A stretch of 64,000 nucleotides of DNA. Source: Flavobacterium magnum (GTDB lineage: Bacteria; Bacteroidota; Bacteroidia; Flavobacteriales; Flavobacteriaceae). Numbering within the stretch: position 1 is the first letter of the stretch; the number at the start of each line of letters is the position of its first letter. Shown here piece by piece: positions 43,716 to 53,503 of the stretch. Made by a program: the position numbers and the translations under genes. The stretch lies in the NCBI RefSeq assembly GCF_003055625.1, contig NZ_CP028811.1, forward strand, positions 124,001-188,000, in the 5' to 3' direction. The notes below the pieces were generated by a model, which saw only the letters and a program-made list of their open reading frames with translations, had not been told where the DNA came from and did not search any database.

Positions 43716-44321
43716 TTATTTGTTGTACAATTCGACGATCAGCTGTTCTTTGATGTTTTCAGGAATCTGCAATCTTGCAGGCACTGATACGAAAACACCT
43801 TCTTTAGTATCGTTGTTCCAGGTAATCCACTCGTATACGTGAGATGAATTAGACAATGAACGGTCGATGGATTCCAATGATTTTGATTTTTCACGAACAG
43901 CTACTTTATCGCCAGGCTTCAAATGGTATGAAGGGATATTTACCACTTCGCCATTCACGGTGATATGCCTGTGTGAAACGATTTGACGTGCACCTCTTCT
44001 TGAAGGGGCGATACCCATCCTGAACACGACATTATCCAATCTCGCTTCGCAAAGCTGGATCAGCACTTCACCGGTCACACCACGTGCCGCAGATGCTTTT
44101 TCGAAAAGTCCCCTGAATTGCTTCTCAAGAATTCCGTAGGTGTACTTCGCTTTTTGCTTTTCCATCAACTGAATTGCATATTCAGATTTCTTGCCTCTTT
44201 TTTTCGCCATTCCGTGTTGTCCCGGCGGGTAATTCCTTTTTTCGAAGGCTTTGTCGTCTCCGAAAATAGCTTCGCCAAACTTACGGGCGATTTTGGTTTT
44301 TGGACCAGTATATCTTGCCAT
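43716..44321 (-). CDS. rpsD: Ribosomal protein S4
   Basis: A 201-residue S4, a primary 16S rRNA-binding protein of the small subunit. The N-terminus [20 protein letters not shown], the [22 protein letters not shown] region and the S4 RNA-binding domain ([34 protein letters not shown]) are intact. The N-terminal zinc-ribbon cysteines found in some S4 proteins are absent, so this is the zinc-independent form. 86 nt separate it from rpsK upstream. Confidence 0.98.
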   Translation of the reverse strand: MARYTGPKTKIARKFGEAIFGDDKAFEKRNYPPGQHGMAKKRGKKSEYAIQLMEKQKAKYTYGILEKQFRGLFEKASAARGVTGEVLIQLCEARLDNVVFRMGIAPSRRGARQIVSHRHITVNGEVVNIPSYHLKPGDKVAVREKSKSLESIDRSLSNSSHVYEWITWNNDTKEGVFVSVPARLQIPENIKEQLIVELYNK

Positions 44322-44408
44322 TTTTAAAATTTTTGGGCAGCGATTATGAATTCAGGTCAAATCCTTCGATAATCTGTTTGCTGTCCCGGTTATACTATAA
44401 ATTACTAA

Positions 44409-44792
44409 TTAGACTCTTCTTCTTTTTGGAGGTCTACATCCATTGTGCGGCATTGGGGTAACGTCGATGATTTCAGTTACTTCAATTCCACCGTTATGAA
44501 TAGAACGGATAGCAGACTCACGTCCGTTACCTGGTCCTTTTACATATACTTTTACTTTTTTAAGTCCGGCTTCCAAAGCGACTTTGCTGCAATCCTCGGC
44601 GGCCATCTGGGCAGCATACGGCGTGTTCTTCTTAGAACCCCTGAAGCCCATTTTACCTGCTGAAGACCATGAAATCACTTCACCTTTCTTGTTGGTCAAC
44701 GAAATAATGATGTTGTTGAAAGTAGCGTTGATGTGCGCTTCCCCTGTTGACTCAACAATGACTTTACGTTTTTTTGTACTTGCCTTAGCCAT
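44409..44792 (-). CDS. rpsK: Ribosomal protein S11
   Basis: A 127-residue S11 located on the 30S platform. Family stretches include [61 protein letters not shown] and the C-terminal [16 protein letters not shown]. Normal length. 8 nt after rpsM. Confidence 0.98.
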   Translation of the reverse strand: MAKASTKKRKVIVESTGEAHINATFNNIIISLTNKKGEVISWSSAGKMGFRGSKKNTPYAAQMAAEDCSKVALEAGLKKVKVYVKGPGNGRESAIRSIHNGGIEVTEIIDVTPMPHNGCRPPKRRRV

Positions 44793-44800
44793 ACTACTTA

Positions 44801-45175
44801 TTATTTAGTTGCTTTTTTCTTGTTGGCAACAGTTTTTCTCTTACCTTTTCTTGTCCTTGAGTTATTCTTGGTCCTTTGTCCCCTTAAAGGAAGCCCTGAC
44901 CTGTGACGAATACCCCTGTAGCATCCGATGTCCATCAAACGTTTGATGTTCAACGACACTTCAGAACGAAGTTCACCTTCTATTTTGTAGTAAGATACCG
45001 CGTCACGGATGGCACCGATCTGATCGTCGTTCCAATCCTGAACTTTAATATCCTCGCTTACGTTGGCTTTTGCCAAAATCTCGCTGGCACGGCTCTTTCC
45101 AATTCCGAAGATATAGGTCAAAGCGATTACGCCTCTTTTGTTTTTTGGGATGTCTACCCCTGCTATTCTTGCCAT
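44801..45175 (-). CDS. rpsM: Ribosomal protein S13
   Basis: A 124-residue S13 in the head of the 30S subunit, contacting tRNA and the B1 bridges. It begins [25 protein letters not shown] and ends with the basic tail [23 protein letters not shown]. The tail is a little longer than in E. coli. It begins 2 nt after the rpmJ stop. Confidence 0.98.
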   Translation of the reverse strand: MARIAGVDIPKNKRGVIALTYIFGIGKSRASEILAKANVSEDIKVQDWNDDQIGAIRDAVSYYKIEGELRSEVSLNIKRLMDIGCYRGIRHRSGLPLRGQRTKNNSRTRKGKRKTVANKKKATK

Positions 45176-45177
45176 AA

Positions 45178-45294
45178 TTATCCTTGTCTTTGTTTAAATC
45201 TAGGATTCTTTTTGTTGATTACGTATAATCTGCCTTTTCTGCGAACGATGACGCATTCGGCGCTTCTTTTCTTAACTGATGCTCTTACTTTCAT
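45178..45294 (-). CDS. rpmJ: Ribosomal protein L36
   Basis: A 38-residue gene. From the ATG at 45294 it reads [17 protein letters not shown], then [21 protein letters not shown] and TAA. It sits in the expected place between infA and rpsM. Only one cysteine is present and the CxxC...CxxxxH zinc site is missing, so it is the zinc-free (C-) type of L36. 81 bp of unassigned sequence separate it from the infA stop. Confidence 0.95.
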   Translation of the reverse strand: MKVRASVKKRSAECVIVRRKGRLYVINKKNPRFKQRQG

Positions 45295-45375
45295 TTTAGT
45301 TTAGCTTTCGCTTTCAGCTTCCGGGATCCATCATTAACCTGGGGCTAACTACTGGCGGCCGACTGCTGACAGCTA

Positions 45376-45591
45376 TTAATATCTATAAGTAATTCTTGCT
45401 TTTGACAAATCGTAAGGACTCATTTCCAGTTTCACTTTATCACCAGGTAATAACTTGATGTAATGCATACGCATTTTTCCGGAGATGTGGGCGATTACGA
45501 TATGCCCGTTTTCTAATTCCACACGGAACATCGCATTTGACAATGCTTCAATGATTGATCCGTCCTGCTCTATTGCTGCCTGTTTAGCCAT
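45376..45591 (-). CDS. infA: Translation initiation factor IF-1
   Basis: A 71-residue OB-fold protein that binds the 30S A site during initiation. [32 protein letters not shown] and [22 protein letters not shown] are close to universal IF-1 sequence. 6 nt after secY. No adk or map gene intervenes, unlike the arrangement in many Gram-positives. Confidence 0.98.
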   Translation of the reverse strand: MAKQAAIEQDGSIIEALSNAMFRVELENGHIVIAHISGKMRMHYIKLLPGDKVKLEMSPYDLSKARITYRY

Positions 45592-45597
45592 AAATAA

Positions 45598-46941
45598 TTA
45601 AGCTACCGCTTTCCTGTTTTTACCGCTTTTCATCAAGCTGTCGTAGTGCCTGTTCAATATATATGAATTGATTTGCTGGATTGTATCAATCGCAACCCCA
45701 ACCATAATGATCAGCGACGTACCTCCGAAGAACATTGCCCATTGCTGCTGTACTCCTGCATTGTGCACTACTGCCGGGAACACGGCGATAAGTGCGAGGA
45801 ATAAAGAACCAGGGAATGTAATCAAAGACATGATCTTATCCAGGTAATCCGAAGTTTCCACACCCGGCCTGATGCCTGGGATAAATCCGCTGCTCCTTTT
45901 CAGGTCATCGGCCATCTTGTTTGTAGGCACGGTGATCGCAGTATAGAAATACGTGAAAATAATAATCAGCAAGGCAAACACGAGGCAGTACCAAAAGCCG
46001 AATACGTTGCTGAACTCTGCCGCAATGGATTGCGAAAGGTCAGACTGTGACAATTTAGCCAGCGCAGCCGGGATGAACATGATTGCCTGGGCAAAGATGA
46101 TTGGCATAACCCCTGAAGCATTCAGCTTTAAAGGGATAAACTGCCTGTTTGCACCATTAGCATCCTGCTCGAACTCCCCTGACACGGTTCTTCTCGCGTA
46201 TTGTACCGGAATCTTCCTCACCGCCATTACGAGCAATACGCAGGAAATGATTACCAGCAACCACACAATAATTTCGATGACCAATAGCATCGGTCCGCCA
46301 TTATTGTTTGTAATCGTCGAGGTGAACTCCTGTGCAAAAGCCTGGGGCATCCTGGCTAAGATTCCCACCATAATCAATAATGAGATTCCGTTGCCAATTC
46401 CCTTATCAGTGATTTTTTCCCCAAGCCACATCGCAAATATCGTACCGGTTACGAGAATCGCTACCGAAATAAACAGGAAGTAGAAAGAGAAAAACTCAGG
46501 ATTAAAAGCCGTTGCCGGTAAGGTCTGCCTTAGGTTATAGATGTAACCAGGGCCCTGTACCAAAGTAATCGCGATAGTCAGCCAACGCGTGATCTGGTTC
46601 AGCTTTTTCCTTCCGCTTTCTCCGTCTTTCTGTAGTTTCTGAAGATAAGGAATCGCAATTCCCATCAACTGTACCACGATCGATGCAGAGATATAAGGCA
46701 TGATACCAAGCGCAAGGATAGACGCTTTGGAGAAAGCACCACCGGTAAACATATCCAGGATGGAACCGATACCGTTTTTGGTTTGTCCGGTCAGTCCGTC
46801 CAACTGTGTCGCATCAATACCCGGCAGTGTGACGTGTGCACCAAAACGATAAACGAGTAACAGGCCGAGCGTAAACACGATCCTGTTCCTCAATTCGTCG
46901 ATTTTCCAGACATTGGCTAAAGATTCGAAAAATTTCTTCAT
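45598..46941 (-). CDS. secY: Protein translocase channel SecY
   Basis: A 447-residue, ten-helix inner-membrane channel of the Sec translocon. Recognisable features: cytoplasmic N-terminus, FRFGAHVTLPGID (here RFGAHVTLPGIDATQL), the plug region IGSILDMFTGGAFSKASILALGIMPYISASI, and the C-terminal R-rich loops (KRSSGFIPGIRPG) that contact SecA and ribosome. All exported proteins in this window with Sec signal peptides would pass through it. Between rplO and infA. Confidence 0.98.
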   Translation of the reverse strand: MKKFFESLANVWKIDELRNRIVFTLGLLLVYRFGAHVTLPGIDATQLDGLTGQTKNGIGSILDMFTGGAFSKASILALGIMPYISASIVVQLMGIAIPYLQKLQKDGESGRKKLNQITRWLTIAITLVQGPGYIYNLRQTLPATAFNPEFFSFYFLFISVAILVTGTIFAMWLGEKITDKGIGNGISLLIMVGILARMPQAFAQEFTSTITNNNGGPMLLVIEIIVWLLVIISCVLLVMAVRKIPVQYARRTVSGEFEQDANGANRQFIPLKLNASGVMPIIFAQAIMFIPAALAKLSQSDLSQSIAAEFSNVFGFWYCLVFALLIIIFTYFYTAITVPTNKMADDLKRSSGFIPGIRPGVETSDYLDKIMSLITFPGSLFLALIAVFPAVVHNAGVQQQWAMFFGGTSLIIMVGVAIDTIQQINSYILNRHYDSLMKSGKNRKAVA

Positions 46942-46952
46942 AATGACAGAAA

Positions 46953-47405
46953 TTATAAGGTTACGGCTTCACCACCTGCAGCTTCAATGGCCGCTTTGGC
47001 TGTAGCAGTAAATTTGTGAGCAGTTACTTTTAATTTTGCTTTCAGTTCACCTCTCCCCAACACTTTTACCATTTCATTTTTGGTGGCCAGACGATTGCCA
47101 ACGAACACAGTCATATCGACTGCATCGGTCACAATACCGTTATCTACCAATGATTGTAACGTATCAAGATTTACACCCTGGTACTCCACACGGTTGATGT
47201 TTTTGAAACCAAACTTAGGCACACGTCTCTGAAGTGGCATCTGACCTCCTTCGAAACCAATCTTTTTAGAGTATCCTGAACGGGATTTTGCTCCCTTGTG
47301 ACCACGTGCAGCGGTACCACCTTTTCCGGAACCTTCTCCGCGACCTACCCTTTTATTCTGATTGTGGGTTGAACCCTCAGCAGGTTGTAAGTTACTTAAA
47401 TTCAT
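46953..47405 (-). CDS. rplO: Ribosomal protein L15
   Basis: A 150-residue L15. It begins MNLSNLQPAEGSTHNQNKRV, followed by the glycine-rich GRGEGSGKGGTAARGHKG, PLQRRVPKFGFKN and the C-terminal LKVTAHKFTATAKAAIEAAGG. Normal length for the 50S protein. 11 nt before secY. Confidence 0.98.
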   Translation of the reverse strand: MNLSNLQPAEGSTHNQNKRVGRGEGSGKGGTAARGHKGAKSRSGYSKKIGFEGGQMPLQRRVPKFGFKNINRVEYQGVNLDTLQSLVDNGIVTDAVDMTVFVGNRLATKNEMVKVLGRGELKAKLKVTAHKFTATAKAAIEAAGGEAVTL

Positions 47406-47417
47406 AAGGATAATTTA

Positions 47418-47600
47418 TTATTTAACTTCCTCTACGGAAACTAAGTGTTTTACTTTATTTATCATTCCAAGGATTGCAGGATTTGACTCATGCTCCACAA
47501 CCTGGCCCATTTTACGAAGGCCTAAAGCTTCAAGTCCCCTTTTTTGTGTAAGCGGACAGTTGATTTTGCTTCTAACTTGTTTTACTCTTAACTTTGCCAT
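47418..47600 (-). CDS. rpmD: Ribosomal protein L30
   Basis: A 60-residue L30 ([54 protein letters not shown]). Full length. In the usual rpsE-rpmD-rplO order. Confidence 0.97.
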   Translation of the reverse strand: MAKLRVKQVRSKINCPLTQKRGLEALGLRKMGQVVEHESNPAILGMINKVKHLVSVEEVK

Positions 47601-47611
47601 ATTTCCTGTAA

Positions 47612-48130
47612 TTATCCTTTAAATACTTTCTCTAAAGAAACACCCCTCTGTTTTGCAACAGTATGCGCACTCCTCATCTGCAACAAAGCATCGAAAGTCG
47701 CTTTTACCACGTTATGTGGGTTTGATGATCCTTGTGATTTTGACAATACGTCGTGAATACCTACCGACTCGAGTACCGAACGAACGGCACCACCGGCGAT
47801 AACTCCCGTACCATGCGAAGCAGGCATCAGGAACACACGCGCACCACCAAATTTTCCTTTTTGTTCGTGTGGAACAGACTGTCCGCTCAAAGGAATCTTC
47901 ACCAGGTTTTTCTTTGCATCTTCCACCGCTTTAGCGATTGCTTCAGAAACGTCTTTTGATTTTCCCAATCCGTGACCTACTACCCCATTTTCATCACCTA
48001 CAACTACAATAGCAGAGAAACCGAATGCACGACCTCCTTTTGTAACTTTGGTAACACGATTTACACTAACCAGACGATCTTTGAGTTCCAGTCCGCTTGG
48101 TTTTACAGATTCTATATTTCTATTTTTCAT
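47612..48130 (-). CDS. rpsE: Ribosomal protein S5
   Basis: A 172-residue S5 near the mRNA entry site, involved in decoding fidelity. The double-stranded RNA-binding N-terminal domain ([31 protein letters not shown]) and C-terminal domain ([42 protein letters not shown]) are intact. 6 nt after rplR. Confidence 0.98.
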   Translation of the reverse strand: MKNRNIESVKPSGLELKDRLVSVNRVTKVTKGGRAFGFSAIVVVGDENGVVGHGLGKSKDVSEAIAKAVEDAKKNLVKIPLSGQSVPHEQKGKFGGARVFLMPASHGTGVIAGGAVRSVLESVGIHDVLSKSQGSSNPHNVVKATFDALLQMRSAHTVAKQRGVSLEKVFKG

Positions 48131-48136
48131 AATAAA

Positions 48137-48487
48137 TTAGAATTTAAGTCCAGCGGCCCTTGCGCCTTCTGCTAATGATTGAATACGACCGTGGTATAAG
48201 TAACCACCCCTGTCGAATGTAACTGTTTCGATTCCGGCCTTCAATGCTTTCTCAGCAACCAGTTTTCCAACTTCGGCTGCAGTAGCTACATTAGTACCCT
48301 TATTTACTCCTTTTTCTCTTGAAGAGGCTGCCAATAAAGTCACTCCGTTCACATCATCAATGAGCTGTGCGTAGATTTCTTTATTGCTCCTGAATACAGA
48401 TAGTCTTGGTTTTGCAGCAGTTCCGCTTACAATCTTTCTGATTCTGAATTTGATCCTCTGTCTTCTATCGGATTTTGTTAATGACAT
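48137..48487 (-). CDS. rplR: Ribosomal protein L18
   Basis: A 116-residue L18 that binds 5S r[32 protein letters not shown] and the C-terminal [22 protein letters not shown] are diagnostic. Normal length, 14 nt after rplF. Confidence 0.98.
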   Translation of the reverse strand: MSLTKSDRRQRIKFRIRKIVSGTAAKPRLSVFRSNKEIYAQLIDDVNGVTLLAASSREKGVNKGTNVATAAEVGKLVAEKALKAGIETVTFDRGGYLYHGRIQSLAEGARAAGLKF

Positions 48488-48501
48488 AATCTTTAAAATT
48501 T

Positions 48502-49044
48502 TTAAGCTGATTTACCTGCTTTTCTTCTTAATACTTCACCTACGAACTTAACTCCTTTTCCTTTGTAAGGCTCAGGACGACGGAAACCACGGATTTTCGC
48601 GGCTACGGCACCCAAAAGTTGCTTGTCATGGGAAGTTAACTTGATAATCGGGTTCTTACCTTTCTCAGAAACGGTCTCTACCGCTACTTCAGGTGCGATA
48701 TCGATAACGATGTTGTGAGAAAAACCTAAAGCAAGATCCAGTTTCTGACCTTGGTTTGAAGCCCTGTAACCCACACCCACCAATTCCAATTCTTTGGTGA
48801 AACCTTCAGAAACACCTACAACCATATTGTTGATCAGCGCCCTGTAAAGACCGTGTTTCGATCTTTGGTCCTTGGAATCTGAAGACCTTTCCACTAAGAC
48901 CTGGTCTCCTTCCATTTTTATTTCCACGTCAGCGAAATCCTGTGTCAGCTGACCTTTTTTTCCTTTTACGGTAACCATGCCGTCCTTTACTTCAACAGTA
49001 ACGCCTGCAGGGATTGTAACCGGGTTTTTACCTATTCTTGACAT
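48502..49044 (-). CDS. rplF: Ribosomal protein L6
   Basis: A 180-residue L6 with two related domains. [19 protein letters not shown] opens the first, and the C-terminal signature [26 protein letters not shown] closes the second. It lies by the factor-binding region of the 50S subunit. 17 nt after rpsH. Confidence 0.98.
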   Translation of the reverse strand: MSRIGKNPVTIPAGVTVEVKDGMVTVKGKKGQLTQDFADVEIKMEGDQVLVERSSDSKDQRSKHGLYRALINNMVVGVSEGFTKELELVGVGYRASNQGQKLDLALGFSHNIVIDIAPEVAVETVSEKGKNPIIKLTSHDKQLLGAVAAKIRGFRRPEPYKGKGVKFVGEVLRRKAGKSA

Positions 49045-49061
49045 CTTCTAATCTTTTTTAG

Positions 49062-49460
49062 TTAGTATACGTAACAGATAACCTCACCACCTACATTCAG
49101 TTGTTTCGCTTGCTTACCGGTCATAAGACCTTTAGAAGTGGAAACAATGGAAATACCTAATCCGTTAAGGATTCTAGGCAATTTGGCAGCACCTGCGTAC
49201 TTACGTAAACCTGGTTTACTAATTCTTTGGATATCCTTGATTACAGGCTCTTTGGTATCTTTATCATACTTCAAAGCGATTTTGATGGAACCCTGAACGG
49301 TGTTGTCCTCAAACTTGTAACTCAGGATGTAACCCTGATCAAATAAGATCTTGGTAATCTCTTTTTTAAGATTAGAAGCAGGGATTTCAACGACTTTGTG
49401 GTTTGCAGCCACAGCGTTACGTACCCTTGTCAAATAATCCGCGATTGGATCTGTGTACAT
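49062..49460 (-). CDS. rpsH: Ribosomal protein S8
   Basis: A 132-residue S8. The start is the ATG at 49460 (MYTDPIADYLTRVRNAVAAN), which matches the family N-terminus; an in-frame start 13 codons upstream would add non-conserved residues. The C-terminus has RRISKPGLRKYAG-like sequence (QRISKPGLRKYAG), NGLGISIVSTSKGLMTG and GGEVICYVY. S8 represses the spc operon in E. coli. Here its gene is preceded by a 156-bp gap with a long inverted repeat, an unusual break in an otherwise tight operon. Confidence 0.97.
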   Translation of the reverse strand: MYTDPIADYLTRVRNAVAANHKVVEIPASNLKKEITKILFDQGYILSYKFEDNTVQGSIKIALKYDKDTKEPVIKDIQRISKPGLRKYAGAAKLPRILNGLGISIVSTSKGLMTGKQAKQLNVGGEVICYVY

Positions 49461-49536
49461 ATAATTGAAATTGCGGTTTTGGTATTCATGCCGGACCATC
49501 CGACAGAACCTGAAACCATTAAACTTAGTAATTAAT

Positions 49537-49592
49537 CAACAGACAGTTGTAAGTTGCCCGTTAAAAGCGTGCAAACTTACAACTATCTGTTG
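49537..49592. repeat. Long inverted repeat between rpsN and rpsH
   Basis: Two roughly 21-nt arms, CAACAGACAGTTGTAAGTTGC at 49537 (first 20 nt CAACAGACAGTTGTAAGTTG) and its complement ending at 49592, differ at one position plus a single-nucleotide bulge, with a 13-nt loop. There is no T-run on either side, so it is not a standard terminator. Transcribed, it would give a very stable stem within the spc mRNA. Confidence 0.8.
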
Positions 49593-49616
49593 AATTATCA
49601 AAATGGTAAAAAAAAT

Positions 49617-49886
49617 TTACCAGCTGGCCTTCTTTACACCCGGAATTAATCCCATGTTTGCCATTTCACGGAAAGTTACACGTGAAATACCAAACTGACG
49701 CATATAACCCCTTGGTCTTCCTGTCAGCTTGCAACGGTTGTGCAAACGTACCGGTGAAGCGTTTTTCGGCAATTTCTGCAAGCCTTCGTAATCTCCGGCC
49801 TCTAACAAAGCCTTCCTTTTTTCAGCATACTTCGCTACCGTTTTCTCTCTTTTCACCTCGCGGGCTTTCATTGATTCTTTAGCCAT
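49617..49886 (-). CDS. rpsN: Ribosomal protein S14 (zinc-independent form)
   Basis: An 89-residue S14. [20 protein letters not shown], the [20 protein letters not shown] core and [18 protein letters not shown] identify it. The longer length and absence of CxxC pairs place it in the C- (zinc-free) type. 3 nt after rplE. Confidence 0.98.
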   Translation of the reverse strand: MAKESMKAREVKREKTVAKYAEKRKALLEAGDYEGLQKLPKNASPVRLHNRCKLTGRPRGYMRQFGISRVTFREMANMGLIPGVKKASW

Positions 49887-49889
49887 GTC

Positions 49890-50441
49890 TTAATTCTTTT
49901 TAAAAGGTAAACCTAATTCAGCCAACAACGATTTTGCTTCTTTGTCTGTAGCAGCAGTCGTCACGAAAGTGATGTCCATACCAGTGATCTTGTTCACTTT
50001 ATCTATATCGATCTCCGGGAAGATGATCTGCTCCAACACACCAAGGTTGTAGTTTCCACGTCCGTCAAAGCCGGTAGCCTTGATTCCGCTGAAATCACGA
50101 ACACGTGGCAGCGCCGAAGTAATCAGCCTGTCAAGGAACTCATACATTCTTTCGCCACGAAGGGTCACTTTAGCACCGATAGGCATGCCTTTCCTCAATT
50201 TGAACGACGCAACGTCTTTCTTAGAGATGGTGGAAACTGCCTTTTGTCCGGTGATCTTAGTCAATTCATCTACAGCATAATCGATCAGTTTCTTGTCAGA
50301 AACAGCTGCACCAACTCCTTTACTCAAAACGATCTTCTCAAGTTTAGGAACCTGCATCACGTTTTTGTAACCGAATTCTTCTTTAAGAGCAGACACAACG
50401 CGGTCTTTATACTCTTGTTTTAGTCTTGGAATATATGCCAT
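49890..50441 (-). CDS. rplE: Ribosomal protein L5
   Basis: A 183-residue L5, a 5S rRNA-binding protein that contacts P-site t[63 protein letters not shown] and [16 protein letters not shown] are diagnostic. I chose the ATG at 50441; a GTG one codon upstream overlaps the rplX stop region. 2 nt after rplX. Confidence 0.97.
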   Translation of the reverse strand: MAYIPRLKQEYKDRVVSALKEEFGYKNVMQVPKLEKIVLSKGVGAAVSDKKLIDYAVDELTKITGQKAVSTISKKDVASFKLRKGMPIGAKVTLRGERMYEFLDRLITSALPRVRDFSGIKATGFDGRGNYNLGVLEQIIFPEIDIDKVNKITGMDITFVTTAATDKEAKSLLAELGLPFKKN

Positions 50442-50443
50442 CA

Positions 50444-50725
50444 CTATGCTTTATTAGCTTTCTTTGATTCTTTTTTCGCTCCTTTAGCCGGTGCTGTACC
50501 TTCTACCTTTGACAGGTTGGAAATGTGGATCGGAGCTTCTTTCTTAACGATGCCGCCTTGTGGGTTTTTAGCGCTTGGCTTAGTGTGCTTGGACACCATG
50601 TTCACCCCTTCAACGATCGCCTTGTTTTTCTCAGGATACACACGTGAAACTGTTCCCGTAGTACCTTTGTGGTCACCTGCAATTACTTTTACAGTGTCTC
50701 CGCTTTTTATTTTTAGCTTTATCAT
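50444..50725 (-). CDS. rplX: Ribosomal protein L24
   Basis: A 93-residue L24 with an N-terminal KOW motif ([23 protein letters not shown]) and family stretch [22 protein letters not shown]. It ends in a Lys/Ala-rich tail. Slightly shorter than the roughly 103-residue E. coli protein. An assembly initiator of the 50S subunit. Confidence 0.97.
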   Translation of the reverse strand: MIKLKIKSGDTVKVIAGDHKGTTGTVSRVYPEKNKAIVEGVNMVSKHTKPSAKNPQGGIVKKEAPIHISNLSKVEGTAPAKGAKKESKKANKA

Positions 50726-50736
50726 CTCAAAATAAA

Positions 50737-51105
50737 TTAAAGCACTTCTGGTGCCAGTGATACAATTTTCATGAATTGCTTTTCACGAAGTTCTCTCGCA
50801 ACCGGACCAAAAACACGGGTTCCCCTCATTTCGCCCTGCGCGTTCAGAAGAACACATGCATTATCGTCGAAACGGATGTAAGAACCATCGGCTCTTCTTA
50901 CCTCTTTTTTGGTACGTACAACAACTGCAGTTGAAACCGCTCCTTTTTTAACGTTTCCGTTTGGAGTGGCATCCTTAATTGAAACTACAATCTTATCTCC
51001 GACAGAGGCGTAACGACGTTTCGTTCCACCCAGGACACGAATAGTCAAAACTTCTTTTGCTCCCGTGTTGTCTGCTACTTTTAATCTTGATTCCTGTTGT
51101 ACCAT
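50737..51105 (-). CDS. rplN: Ribosomal protein L14
   Basis: A 122-residue L14 ([71 protein letters not shown]). Standard length. It sits at the subunit interface. 2 nt after rpsQ. Confidence 0.98.
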   Translation of the reverse strand: MVQQESRLKVADNTGAKEVLTIRVLGGTKRRYASVGDKIVVSIKDATPNGNVKKGAVSTAVVVRTKKEVRRADGSYIRFDDNACVLLNAQGEMRGTRVFGPVARELREKQFMKIVSLAPEVL

Positions 51106-51107
51106 AA

Positions 51108-51368
51108 TTACTTAGCTCTTTCAATGATTTCAACCAATCTCCAATTTTTGGTTTTACTTAAAGGACGCGTCTCGTGTATCCTTACCGTATCGCCAATATT
51201 GCAGTCATTTTTTTCGTCGTGTGCAACAAATTTCTTTGTTTTCAATACGAACTTACCGTATAACGGGTGCTTTACTTTAGTGACCTGTGACACAACAATG
51301 GACTTGTCCATCTTGTTTGAGGTAACCACACCTATTCTCTCTTTTCTTAAGTTTCTTTTATCTTCCAT
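51108..51368 (-). CDS. rpsQ: Ribosomal protein S17
   Basis: An 86-residue S17 with OB fold ([58 protein letters not shown]). The start at 51368 ([13 protein letters not shown]) matches the family. The frame stays open upstream into rpmC, but that extension is not conserved. 10 nt after rpmC. Confidence 0.97.
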   Translation of the reverse strand: MEDKRNLRKERIGVVTSNKMDKSIVVSQVTKVKHPLYGKFVLKTKKFVAHDEKNDCNIGDTVRIHETRPLSKTKNWRLVEIIERAK

Positions 51369-51378
51369 TTTTGCAGGA

Positions 51379-51570
51379 TTATTGTTGCTCTCTTTTGCCC
51401 AATTCAGTAGCCAGTCTTGCAACTGTCCTTCTTACACTTCTGATTTGAAGCGGATTCTCTATAGGAGAAATAGCGTGGGCCATTTTAAGATCGTTATAGG
51501 TCTTTTTAGTCTGGCTCAGTTTTTCCTGCAATTCAGCAACGGAAAGATCTTTAATTTCTGTTTGTTTCAT
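51379..51570 (-). CDS. rpmC: Ribosomal protein L29
   Basis: A 63-residue L29 ([43 protein letters not shown]) located by the peptide tunnel exit. Normal length. 11 nt after rplP. Confidence 0.97.
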   Translation of the reverse strand: MKQTEIKDLSVAELQEKLSQTKKTYNDLKMAHAISPIENPLQIRSVRRTVARLATELGKREQQ

Positions 51571-51581
51571 AATGCTATAAA

Positions 51582-52007
51582 TTATGCTTCGAAATCTCTT
51601 GCAACTACGAATTTGGTCTTAACCGGCAATTTTTGTGCAGCCAGACGCAAAGCTTCCTTGGCAACTGACAATGGCACACCACCGACCTCAAACATGATTC
51701 TTCCCGGTTTTACAACGGCAGCCCAATATTCAACGGCTCCTTTACCTTTACCCATACGTACCTCAAGAGGCTTTTTGGTGATAGGCTTATCCGGGAAAAT
51801 TTTGATCCATAATTGACCCTCCCTTTTCATGTAACGGGTTGCAGCAATACGCGCAGCCTCGATTTGACGGGAAGTCAAAAACATACCATCTTCGTGTACA
51901 GATTTAATTCCGAACATTCCGTTTGAAAGTTCATGCCCTCTGTTGGCATTCCCCTTCATTCTACCTTTTTGTACCTTACGGTATTTTGTTCTTTTAGGCT
52001 GTAACAT
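51582..52007 (-). CDS. rplP: Ribosomal protein L16
   Basis: A 141-residue L16 ([31 protein letters not shown] [52 protein letters not shown]). It binds near the A-site and organises 23S rRNA. 18 nt after rpsC. Confidence 0.98.
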   Translation of the reverse strand: MLQPKRTKYRKVQKGRMKGNANRGHELSNGMFGIKSVHEDGMFLTSRQIEAARIAATRYMKREGQLWIKIFPDKPITKKPLEVRMGKGKGAVEYWAAVVKPGRIMFEVGGVPLSVAKEALRLAAQKLPVKTKFVVARDFEA

Positions 52008-52025
52008 TTTCTTTACTTTTTAAAA

Positions 52026-52796
52026 TTACTTTCTTTTACGGTCTCCGCCGCCACCTGGTTTCCTGTCCTTGTTGAAAGGCTTGCGATCACCCCTTGGGCC
52101 ATCGTTGCGCTTGTCACCACCGGTACCAGACTTCTGCTTGTCCATTCCGACAAGTGGAGAAAGATCTCTCTTACCGTAAACTTCACCTTTCATGATCCAT
52201 ACCTTGATACCCATACGACCGTAAGTCGTGTGCGCTTCAGCCAAAGCATAGTCAATATCGGCCCTGAAAGTTGAAAGAGGAATACGTCCTTCTTTGAAAC
52301 CCTCTGAACGTGCCATCTCAGCCCCGTTCAAACGTCCGGAAATCAAAACCTTGATGCCTTCAGCGTTCATACGCATAGAGGCAGCAATAGCCATTTTGAT
52401 TGCCCTTCTGTAAGAAATACGGCTTTCGATCTGACGGGCGATGCTTGATGCAACTAAAAAAGCATCCAGTTCAGGTCTTTTGATTTCAAAGATGTTGATT
52501 TGAACCTCCTTGTCAGTAACCTTCTTCAATTCCTCTTTCAGCTTGTCTACCTCCTGGCCGCCTTTCCCAATAATAATACCGGGACGGGCAGTGGTGATAG
52601 TAACGGTTACAAGCTTCAAAGTTCTCTCGATGATTACTTTTGATACACTAGCTTTAGATAGACGGGCGTGGATGTACTTCCTGATTTTGTAATCCTCGGC
52701 GATCTTATCACCGTAGTCATTACCTCCAAACCAGTTAGAGTCCCATCCCCTGATGATCCCAAGTCTGTTTCCGATTGGATTTGTCTTTTGTCCCAT
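52026..52796 (-). CDS. rpsC: Ribosomal protein S3 with basic Gly-rich tail
   Basis: A 256-residue S3. [20 protein letters not shown], the KH domain ([26 protein letters not shown]) and the C-terminal domain ([34 protein letters not shown]) are intact. The last roughly 45 residues form a low-complexity basic tail with [18 protein letters not shown] repeats. S3 lines the mRNA entry tunnel and has helicase activity with S4 and S5. Confidence 0.98.
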   Translation of the reverse strand: MGQKTNPIGNRLGIIRGWDSNWFGGNDYGDKIAEDYKIRKYIHARLSKASVSKVIIERTLKLVTVTITTARPGIIIGKGGQEVDKLKEELKKVTDKEVQINIFEIKRPELDAFLVASSIARQIESRISYRRAIKMAIAASMRMNAEGIKVLISGRLNGAEMARSEGFKEGRIPLSTFRADIDYALAEAHTTYGRMGIKVWIMKGEVYGKRDLSPLVGMDKQKSGTGGDKRNDGPRGDRKPFNKDRKPGGGGDRKRK

Positions 52797-52801
52797 TTCT
52801 C

Positions 52802-53212
52802 TTAGTTGCTTTGTGTGTTATCTAATTGTCCCAACACGATTGTTACGTGGTTGGAACGCTTTCTAATTCTGTGTGCCCTTCCTTGCGGCGCAGGACGAAG
52901 CCTTTTGAGCATCATACCTCCGTCAACACGGATTTCTTTCACGATCAAGCCTGCTTCTGCAACGTTTCCGTCAGCATTTTTCTGCTCCCAGTTGTTGATT
53001 GCAGATAACAACAGTTTTTCAAGCTTGCGTGAAGCCTCTTTGGTGCTGAACCTTAAGATGTTCAACGCCCTTTCAACCTTCTGACCTCTTACCAAGTCCG
53101 CTACCAAGCGCATTTTTCTAGGTGAAGTAGGGCAGTTATTCAACTTTGCGAAAGCAATCTGCTTGTTAGCTTCTTTGATGCCTTCGGCTCTTTCTCTTTT
53201 ACGAACTCCCAT
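52802..53212 (-). CDS. rplV: Ribosomal protein L22
   Basis: A 136-residue L22 ([31 protein letters not shown], and the tunnel hairpin region [34 protein letters not shown]). A short extra N-terminal segment ([17 protein letters not shown]) is common in Bacteroidota. The beta-hairpin residues facing the exit tunnel are present. 6 nt after rpsS. Confidence 0.98.
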   Translation of the reverse strand: MGVRKRERAEGIKEANKQIAFAKLNNCPTSPRKMRLVADLVRGQKVERALNILRFSTKEASRKLEKLLLSAINNWEQKNADGNVAEAGLIVKEIRVDGGMMLKRLRPAPQGRAHRIRKRSNHVTIVLGQLDNTQSN

Positions 53213-53218
53213 TGCTTC

Positions 53219-53497
53219 TTATTTTTTACCTTTATTTTTTGCTCCAGCGTGACCACGGAATGATCTTGTTGGCGAAAATTCTCCTAATTTATGACCTACC
53301 ATGTTTTCTGTTACGTAAACCGGTACAAACTGACGACCGTTGTGTACAGCGATCGTTTGTCCTACGAAGTCAGGTGTAATCATGGAAGCGCGAGACCAGG
53401 TCTTTACTACGCCTTTGTTACCCTTTTCAATATTCTCCTGAACTTTTTTGTCTAACTTGTAGTGAACAAAAGGTCCTTTTTTTAATGAACGTGCCAT
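53219..53497 (-). CDS. rpsS: Ribosomal protein S19
   Basis: A 92-residue S19 ([61 protein letters not shown]). Standard 30S head protein. 6 nt after rplB. Confidence 0.98.
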   Translation of the reverse strand: MARSLKKGPFVHYKLDKKVQENIEKGNKGVVKTWSRASMITPDFVGQTIAVHNGRQFVPVYVTENMVGHKLGEFSPTRSFRGHAGAKNKGKK

Positions 53498-53503
53498 ATC
53501 TTA

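Noticed and set aside
45295..45375. Possible extra small gene or regulator between rpmJ and infA
   Set aside because: No open frame with a plausible start, and no hairpin with a T-run; left as unassigned spacer.
51097..51816. 239-codon plus-strand open frame
   Set aside because: Runs antisense across rpsQ, rpmC and rplP, all of them certain genes.
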